Source: Podospora pseudocomata (taxonomy: Eukaryota > Ascomycota > Sordariomycetes > Sordariales > Podosporaceae). Taken from it: 64,000 nucleotides of DNA. Below the pieces are notes generated by a model that saw only the letters and a program-made list of their open reading frames with translations, did not search any database and was not told the DNA's origin. The stretch's first letter is position 1. The number at the start of each line of letters is the position of its first letter. Location of the stretch: assembly GCF_035222375.1 (NCBI RefSeq), contig NC_085888.1, forward strand, positions 124,001 through 188,000, written 5' to 3'. Position numbers and translations under genes: made by a program. Below are positions 57,041 to 64,000 of this stretch, piece by piece.

Positions 57041-57823
57041 GGTCACAAGGCTCGAACACTTCTGGAAGCAACTTTGACATATTGAGCCCTACGAATGGAT
57101 GTCAGCCCAGCCCAAGGTCTTGACAACCGTTCTAATCCCACACAAGGGCCGATAGGAGGGAGAGTCGATATTATTCCAGCTCCTATAGACATTGGCTCTC
57201 AACTGACCCAAATAGAGCCTACAGCTGTCGGGAGCATAATAGACCTCAGTCTAGAACAATGATTGGAGCGGGAAGACGAGGCAGTCAAGCGCAGTGCTGA
57301 AGCGCGCCACTGGTAAAGCGTTTCCGACTACCGAGAATCCCCATAACGTTCCTACTTCGGCCAAATATGTGCCCAAGTTTATGGGGTTCTCCCCCGATGT
57401 GACCCCACAAAACTAGACCGGGCCTAGCAAACGCGGGCGTCTGCCTCCGTTTTTCGCCCGTTTCGACAGCCGCAGCCTCCTCCGCATCGCTTCCGGAACA
57501 TCGGCGGCGCACCCCAGCCGTGAGCGGGCCCGGACGACCTGCTGGCGATGGGAATCACTTCGATTCATGCCGTGAAAGGAGCACATGATGTCACGGAATG
57601 GACACCATCCACGGCTTCGCGAGCCGGGTTAGGCAGGTCTTGATGCCGGGTTGACGGGATGCTTTCCGCAACAGCTGGGACAGACTCAACTGAGAATGCG
57701 AATCCCGACACCTAGAGAGGATTCTTGATATAAAAGATGACCCAAGACAGTCTCGGTCTGGTGTTTGCTCTTGATCAACAGGGTCAACACCAGGAAGTCT
57801 TCTCAACAGTCGCTGCCGACAAC
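57041..57823. other. Intergenic, promoter of GH6 gene
   Basis: CCCCAC and CCCCAG (inverse SYGGRG, the CreA consensus) occur near 57399 and 57509, fitting carbon-catabolite control of a cellulase; such short matches arise by chance too. Confidence 0.4.
57729..57735 (+). promoter_or_regulatory. Putative TATA box of the GH6 gene
   Basis: TATAAAA lies 95 bases before the chosen ATG at 57824, a normal distance in filamentous fungi. Confidence 0.5.
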
Positions 57824-59187
57824 ATGCGCGCCGTCTACGCCATTCTCGCTGGCTTGCTTGCCACCGGCAGTGCCTCTCCCCTTGAGGCACGCCAGTCCGG
57901 CAACCCCTTTGTTGGCCGCAGCCTGTTCGTCAACCCAAAGTACAGCGAGTCGCTCGAGAGGACTCGCCAGGCCTTCCTGTCCCGCGGAGACCAGACCAAC
58001 GCGGCCAAGGTGCAGTACGTCCAGAACAAGGTCGGCACCTTTGTCTGGATCTCTAACATCTTCCTCCTTCGCGACATCGATGACGCCATCCGCAATGCCC
58101 GCGCTGCTCAGTCTAGGGGCGAGAAGCCCATCGTCGGTCTTGTGCTGTACAACCTCCCCGACCGCGACTGCAGCGCCGGTCATTCTTCAGGAGAGCTGAG
58201 TCTGGACCAAAACGGTCTGAACCGTTACCGCACCGAGTATGTCCAGCCTTTTGCTCAGAAGCTCAAGGCCGCATCGGATCTTCAGTTTGCTGTTATTCTT
58301 GAGCCCGATGCCATCGGCAACATGGTGACCGGCACCACTGCCTTCTGCCGCAACGCCCGCGGGCCTCAGCAGGACGGCATTGCCTATGCCATTCAGCAGC
58401 TCCAGGCCAGCAACATCCACCTCTACCTTGACGTCGCCAACGGCGGCTGGCTCGGCTGGGCGGACAACCTCAAGCCTAGTAAGTAGTGACCTCCTCTCAC
58501 AAAACCCAAGAGATTGAACTAACTCCCTCCTTTTAAGCCGCCGCCGAAGTAGCCACCATTCTCCAAAAGGCCGGCAGCAACGCCCGCATCCGCGGCTACT
58601 CCAGCAACGTCTCCAACTACAACCCCTACTCCACCAACAACCCACCCCCATACACGGCTGGCAGCCCCTCGGCCGACGAGTCCCGCTATGCCACCTCCCT
58701 CGGCAACGCCCTCCGCGAGCGCGGCCTCCCCACCAACTTCATCATCGACCAAGGCCGCGTCGCCCTCGACGGCGCCCGCAAGGAATGGGGCGAGTGGTGC
58801 AACGTCTCCCCCGCCGGCTTCGGTCAACCCTTCACAACCAACACCAACAACCCCAACGTCGACGCCATCCTCTGGGTCAAGCCCGGTGGCGAGTCGGACG
58901 GGACGTGTGGCATGTCGGGGGCTCCGCAGGCGGGCGCGTGGTTTGATGCCTATGCGCAGATGTTGACCACGAATGCGCACCCCGAGATTCGTGCTGATGG
59001 TGGTGGTGGTGGTAGTCCTGCTCCTGGGCCTAGCTCGACGGCCGTGGCGCCTTCGCCAAGTGCTACTCCGGGTGGAAACTGTGCTGCTAGGTGGGCTCAA
59101 TGTGGCGGGCAGGGATGGACGGGGCCGACGTGCTGTGCCCAGGGGACGTGCCAGGCTAGTAACCAGTGGTATTCGCAGTGCTTGTAG
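57824..59187 (+). CDS. GH6 cellobiohydrolase/endoglucanase with C-terminal CBM1
   Basis: Two exons, 57824-58478 and 58538-59187, give 434 residues. The Met at 57824 starts a signal peptide ([19 protein letters not shown]); the longer frame from 57737 lies in the leader. GH6 marks: YNLPDRDC with Asp113 and Asp115, EPDAIGNM with the probable catalytic acid Asp162, and late [12 protein letters not shown]. The catalytic domain is joined by a Gly/Pro/Ser linker to a C-terminal CBM1 ([15 protein letters not shown]... SNQWYSQCL). C-terminal placement differs from the classical Cel6A (N-terminal CBM1) and is seen in Cel6 variants of Sordariales. Secreted; acts from the non-reducing ends of cellulose. 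Its 3' module resembles the CBM1 at position 1-181. Confidence 0.93.
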
Positions 59188-60248
59188 ATTGTATATGGTG
59201 GTTGGCAAGAAGGGGGTGTGGAGAAAGATGTAAATAGCATGTGTGGTTGACTTTGTACATAAACATGGTCTATGAAATGGCATATGGGTCATGAACACGA
59301 ATCTCAGGGCAAAATTCATATTTGTGACTCTATCATCAAGTCTTTAGACCAAAGGAGCTTGTTTGAGTTAAGCTTTACGAGCGAACTTGACCATGGAAGC
59401 TGCCAAGCCTACCTACTAGACTTAACTTGGGGCTCGGCTTGACTTTGACAGTTAAGCCAAGTTTTATGCCAACCCTGATCAAACCTATATCTTCGTTCTA
59501 TGACCCAACATCCCCTAGTAGACCACAAGTTCAAGTTTCCAATCTATCATACTCCGGGACAATGCCTACCTAGGTGACTGGACACTAGGTCCTAGAACGA
59601 TGTCGCCCTCCTCTGCTGGCGTGACCTTGGTTCGCCCACAGCTTGTTGGCATGGAATTACCTAAGCACTGGAATCAGACCCAAGCTGAATGTCCCAAAGC
59701 GTTCTTCCTCTGGCGGAGTATTCCCGCTGTTAATTATGCACCCGCGTACCGTCCTGGGTCAAACAAAAGAGCTGGCCGCTGCAGCACAAGGCTCGTGATA
59801 GCCTCAACCTTGAAGCTTTCACAAAAGAACAGACCTCCATCTGCGACACCAGACGGGAAAGTGCGGGAAATGCATCTATTCAGGCAGTGGTATATGGCAA
59901 TGATCGACATTGTCCATTGTGATTTCCACGCGGCAGGACACATGCCAAGCCTCGCCCCAGACCTGCTCCTTTGCAAACAATCAGGCTCAAATATCTTGGG
60001 GTTCTTTGTTCTATAAAAGGTGCCGCTCTACCCTACGTCAAGACTGTGGCATGTGCTATCGATGCGGAACTTGTCCGCCCCTCAACCCCTGACCCCTGAC
60101 CCCCATTTTCTTAAACGCCTAATACCTAAGGTTAAGGAAAGTCAACTTGGCTCCTCCGTCCAATCTCCAAGAAACTGTGTACCCCAGTTTTCTTCTTCTC
60201 ATTCTGTGTACCTTTATTTATTTTTATTCTTGATGGCTTCTTCCTAAG
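59188..60248. other. Intergenic, 1.06 kb
   Basis: No convincing gene; the frame at 59600-60016 has random-like composition. TAGGTA motifs near 59410, 59565 and 60120. Promoter of the UstYa-type gene at the right. Confidence 0.5.
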
Positions 60249-61215
60249 ATGGCATCATCACGATACAGCCTCGACAGCAGAACAACATTCGCTGGGTCCC
60301 TGATCAGCCCTTCCACAACACATGCCATTCCCAAGCTGCATGGTGAAGGACTGGGTCTGCTACACAACTGGGAAAAGTCTCCTCACAGTCCCACCATAAT
60401 TCGGAGTTGGCGAGATGACACGACCCAAGAAGGCCAAACACCAGCCAGGAGATCACGGGTCCTTATAATCACGTTGTACCTTCTCGCCTTCTTCACCGTC
60501 CTAATCTGCAGCTGCGCGACATGGGGCATCGTCGCCTATTCCACATCACAAACATCTTCTCAGTGCAACTATCACGTCACGAGCGGGAAAAAGGACATCC
60601 TCCACCTCGCCTCAGACATCAGCGGCCTTGTGCCAGAATGTATGATTTTTCCCTTTTTTTCTCCTCACAGCCCACCCAGGACATGGCTCTAAACAACCCC
60701 TACCTGCCTACCTAGTCTCCCTCCGCCCGCAAACCTTTCACCCTGACCCCGAGCCCCCAACCAACAGCACCACCTCCCCTCCCGTCTGGACCTCCTCCTT
60801 CCCCCTCGGCAACGGCTTCATCACCGCCCCACCCAACTTCAACCCCTCCGGCAACCCCCACCTCCCTCCCCCGATGGAGTTCCATAACCAGCAAGTCTAC
60901 TCGGTGGCTGTCTTCCACCAGCTTCACTGCCTGCAGATGATCATGACGAGGTACAACTCGCTTGTTGCGGGTGATGTTAAGTATAAAAGAATGCAAGGGC
61001 ATGATGATGATCACAGCCACATCAACCACTGCTTTGGCTACCTGAGACAGAGCCTCATGTGTTGCGGTGATACCGCGCTTGAGGGGCAGAATCCGGAGAC
61101 GGAGGGGCAAAAGGTCGAGACCGATGGGATGGGGGTGGTGCACATGTGCAAGGACTTTCAGGCGGTTCTGGAATGGGTGGAGGGGAGGAGGGTTAGTGAC
61201 GAGAGGGGGGTTTAG
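60249..61215 (+). CDS. UstYa/DUF3328-family oxidase
   Basis: Two exons, 60249-60639 and 60716-61215, give 296 residues. A cytoplasmic N-terminus is followed by one membrane helix (LIITLYLLAFFTVLICSCA). The luminal part carries the two HxxHC motifs that define the family: HQLHC in SVAVFHQLHCLQMI and HINHC in SHINHCFGYLRQSLMC, with CCGDTALE after the second. UstYa/UstYb and CctO-type proteins catalyse oxidative cyclisation, hydroxylation or chlorination of peptides and other fungal metabolites, most likely with copper. Neighbours are a P450 and GH6 upstream and a dead GMC oxidase downstream. No precursor peptide with repeated cores was found near it, so the substrate may not be a RiPP. Confidence 0.87.
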
Positions 61216-61598
61216 GTGTATCAGTGTGTACTAGTTTCTTTCTCGGACGCTCTGCTTGTGGCATTTACTCGCGATTATGGGTTAGGATGTTCACTTTGGG
61301 GGCTTCAGGGACACAAAATGTAGAACGGGAATGAGCTGCCCGTAATGGCGCTCTTGGCGGAGTTGTACAGCCGAGAGACGATCTAGGAGAGGCGCAATAA
61401 ACCCGAGAAACATGCAGTCATCATCAGCCTTATCAATAGTCCTATGTTGTGTAGCTTTTGTTGGACATCGAGATGGATTTACCAATGGAGATAAGGTAGA
61501 CTGGAGCATCCTCATCAGTAAGTACGTATGATATAACTCTGATCCCCTCCAGTGCACTGTTCCTCTCTATCATCTCTTCGTATTAGGTCGCAAGCAAG
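61216..61598. other. Intergenic, 383 bp
   Basis: Space between the UstYa-type gene and the GMC pseudogene; nothing else recognised. Confidence 0.5.
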
Positions 61599-62427
61599 AT
61601 GTTGGCAGAAGTCTTGAGCGGCTTCTTTTCCTTGCGGCAGGTTTTGCCAAGGTCAACCATGGGATTTTGTGGAAGTTATTGCCTTAATCTACTCTTCGCC
61701 TTCGACACAGGCTATTAATGCCGAGCTCAGAATCGTAGGCGGGGGAACAGCTGGTCTTACACTCGCTGCACTCCGAGATCCCCTCGTCCAATATCCTGGT
61801 TCTCGAAGGAGCTGCAGCCGTATTTACAAGAAATCAGAGCAGTTTGTGACTTCATCAAAGGAGGTCAAGCACGATCTAGGAGTCCAGTTTCTTGATGAGA
61901 CAGTGCATGGGAAGAACGGACCAATCGTAAACTCCTTTCCAGAAGTCTACGGCCCGTTTCAGAAGACATGGGCGAGAACATATGAGAAGCTGGGCCTAGG
62001 GGTCACCGGAGACCCGAGAGGAGGACTTTCTTTGGGCGGCTTTGCTAACCCGTTCAACATTGACTCGAAAACCAAGGAACGAAGCTACCCTGATAACAGG
62101 CACTATCTTGCAGCCAAAGGGAGAAATAATCTCAAGGTTATTACCGGGGCTCGCTCTCGTGACAAAGATTCACACCGATGTGAGAAAGCAAGACGCCCGC
62201 CCCTCCAACTGTCACAGGCATGGGGTATGCCAAGGACGGGGTGAAGCACAATGTCTGGATCAACGAGGAGGTGATTGTCTCGGCAAGAGCAGTTGAGTCT
62301 CCCAAGCTGCTAGAGCTGCCTGGGATTGGCAGCTCTAGACTTCTGAACAAGTTGGGAATCAAGGTGGTGGTCAACAATGGCTTTTGTTGGAGAGAATTAC
62401 CAAAATCACCTCATGTTGCCTCTGGGG
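61599..62427 (+). pseudogene. Truncated GMC-family oxidoreductase
   Basis: Recognisable pieces in three frames: a start MLAEVLSGFFSLRQ at 61599; from about 61670 EVIALIYSSPSTQAINAE then the FAD loop VGGGTAGLTLA; GVQFLDETVHGKNG and GGLSLGGFANPFNIDSKTK (61880-62070); then, after another frame change near 62200, MGYAKDGVKHNVWINEEVIV and SPKLLELPGIGSS, the GMC signature region, ending with VGENYQNHLMLP near 62420. The C-terminal half with the catalytic His-His/Asn pair is missing; the sequence then meets the end of the minus-strand gene at 62471. Intact relatives are choline-dehydrogenase or aryl-alcohol-oxidase-like enzymes. Confidence 0.75.
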
Positions 62428-62470
62428 TTAGTACCTTGCTCATTGTCCTCAAGATCCTCTTCCAATTAAC

Positions 62471-64000
62471 CTACTCACCACAGTTCGGACAAACACGCAC
62501 CCCATTCCCATCCGCAACCACCCCATTCGTTGTGGCCTCCCTCTTCCCCCCAGATATTGAAACCCCCCTATCAATCTCCTTCCCAACCTTGCCAAACCTC
62601 TTCCGCCAGAGACTGACCTTCTGCTCCTCCGTCTCCTTCCACGGATCCCGGTTAATCCTCTCCACATCCACCACCATACCCCCGACGTCTTCTTTCAGGA
62701 CGAGTTTCCCCCTAGCTATGGGTTCGGTCTTTTTGATTTCTGTCAGCAGACCCCTCGCGCTAGCTGCTGTTTGTTAGCTTCTTCTCCCTCCTACTCCTGA
62801 TGGTGAGGTAGGAATGTAACAGGGAAATAAAAAAAGAATGGTAACTCACCATCAGGTGCGCGATCGTCACCCCATATCGATACTCTAAACTCCCTCCCGG
62901 GGTTGAAGAAGAAGTTTGCGGGAAGGGGGTGGTCAGCGGGGAAGGGTTGGAGTGCTGCTTCGTGGATGCCTTCGAGGGCGAGAATTGCCCCTTTTGTGAG
63001 GGCGGTGGAGAAGGGGATGGGCTGTTCATTGTCGAGGGTTAGTTCGATGGGGGAGGAGAGGAAGATGTTGGGGGATTTGGTGAGGATGTGGTCGATGTAG
63101 AGCTGGTGGGGGGTTTCTGATGGGGAGGAGGTATGGCTGGGGAGGCCGTAGAGGTAGAACGGGCAGAAGCCGGAGGGGTAGGTGTCGTCGTGGGAGGAGG
63201 TGTTCAAGGGGCGGTTTTTGAGGATGGAGAGGATGGTCAGGGGGGTGCGGGGGAGGATGGTGCCACTGGATGAAGGGCAGTTAGCGGGACGGGAGCGGAA
63301 AAGGGAGAGGAGAGAAGAGGGGCTTACTTGGACGAGGTGCTGAGATTTCCGACGAGGGTTGTGCTGGATGTCCTGGAGGAAAGTAAAGAGTCGAGGTCGA
63401 TTTTGTCAGAGGTTTTGAGGATGATCTCATCGTCGCCTGTGTTGCCTTCCAACAGGCTGTACGCCCGCTGACCCTCTTCGCTGGCAAACTCTGCCTCCAG
63501 AATGATTTGCTTGCGGTGCTTGGCGAGGTGGAACATGGGTCTGTAAGACAGGTAAACAGTCCTGGCCGTGCCACGGCCTCTGATCCAGAAGCTGTGATAA
63601 TCTGGGCTGTCGTCGTTTCGTGCCTGGCATACTTTGACTTCCTTTTCGACAAGCTCTCGGAAAGTCTCGCCGAGCATGTTGATGAATCGGCCGTGGTCTC
63701 CGTCCATGGTTGCCAAGGGACTCATCACCACGTTACGAAGCACCATTAGCTTTTCGTGAGGGGTGCTGGTGTCAAGCCCGAGACGTCGCTTGAAGTTGGT
63801 GGCGCAGTCTCCGTAGTCCTTGTACTCAAACTCTGTGGAGGTCAAGTACAATGGGATGGAAGAAGGGTTGTCATCAGGATGGTCGACCGATAGACGACTG
63901 ATGACACGCTCCATGAGGTAGTTTGCTTCTTCAACATCGGTGTTGAGGCAGCCATCTGGGTGGCGCCAGTTGAGAGCAAAGGCGTTGATATTGAGATCCG
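62471..64000 (-). CDS. Probable PLP-dependent (group II) decarboxylase, C-terminal part (partial)
   Basis: Three exons, 63328-64000 (runs off the window), 62850-63265 and 62471-62739; both introns have GT-AG borders and keep the frame. The first residues in the window (DLNINAFALNWRHPDG and NTDVEEANYLMERVI) match the C-terminal subdomain of fungal group II decarboxylases (glutamate/tyrosine/aromatic amino acid type), as does the NVVMSPLATMDG piece. After that comes a long extension of about 300 residues with SFWIRGRGTARTVYLSYRP and FRVSIWGDDRAPD, ending VCPNCGE, known from long fungal members of unknown role. The lysine that binds PLP would lie upstream, outside the window. The family call is by pattern memory and moderate; a different enzyme is possible. 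Confidence 0.5.

Noticed and set aside
1-64000. CRISPR array, tRNA or rRNA genes
   Set aside because: No regular spacer repeats were seen, and no tRNA-like A/B boxes or rRNA stretches were noticed; a tRNAscan run could still find a tRNA missed by eye.

Overview
The window looks like nuclear DNA of a filamentous ascomycete, most likely a Sordariomycete and perhaps Sordariales. The reasons are short spliceosomal introns of about 50-75 nt with GTRNGT...YAG borders, secreted cellulases with C-terminal CBM1 modules, a HET-domain gene, several Zn2Cys6 regulators, and relics of a Tad1-clade LINE and a pogo-type DNA transposon. No bacterial-style operon, CRISPR array, rRNA or tRNA was recognised. All assignments come from reading motifs by eye; no database search was run.

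Layout. 0-11 kb: the end of a CBM1 protein, a decayed short-chain dehydrogenase, a DUF1989-type protein, a zinc alcohol/formaldehyde dehydrogenase, a Zn2Cys6-like regulator and a TauD-type dioxygenase. 12-16 kb: a 1169-residue protein with a collagen-like glycine-rich head, beta-sandwich-like middle and Rossmann-like region. 16-20 kb: a broken coiled-coil gene, then an internally deleted pogo/Fot-like transposon with TA flanks. 20-32 kb: a small membrane protein, two Zn2Cys6 regulators and a HET protein with N-terminal membrane segments. 32-40 kb: a Rieske-AIF oxidoreductase, a P450, a GH93-like propeller enzyme and a disordered protein. 39.9-45.9 kb: a 6.0-kb Tad1-like LINE with a 15-bp target duplication and a CT-repeat tail. 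46-50 kb: a Bim1/X325-like copper protein, a MARVEL-type protein and a broken secreted-protein gene. 50-64 kb: an FAD monooxygenase, a coiled-coil protein, a P450, a GH6 cellulase, a UstYa/DUF3328 oxidase, a decayed GMC oxidoreductase and the C-terminal half of a probable PLP-dependent decarboxylase.

How it works together. The two CBM1 proteins, the GH93-like enzyme and the X325-like copper protein fit plant-polymer degradation and surface copper biology. The 50-64 kb stretch is rich in oxidative tailoring enzymes (FAD monooxygenase, P450, UstYa family, former GMC oxidase) beside a putative amino-acid decarboxylase, so it may be a specialised-metabolism neighbourhood that is partly decayed; no polyketide or peptide synthetase and no repeated precursor peptide was seen. 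Four non-transposon genes are broken by small indels or stop codons, and both transposons are defective. None shows an obvious RIP-like flood of TpA or stop codons.
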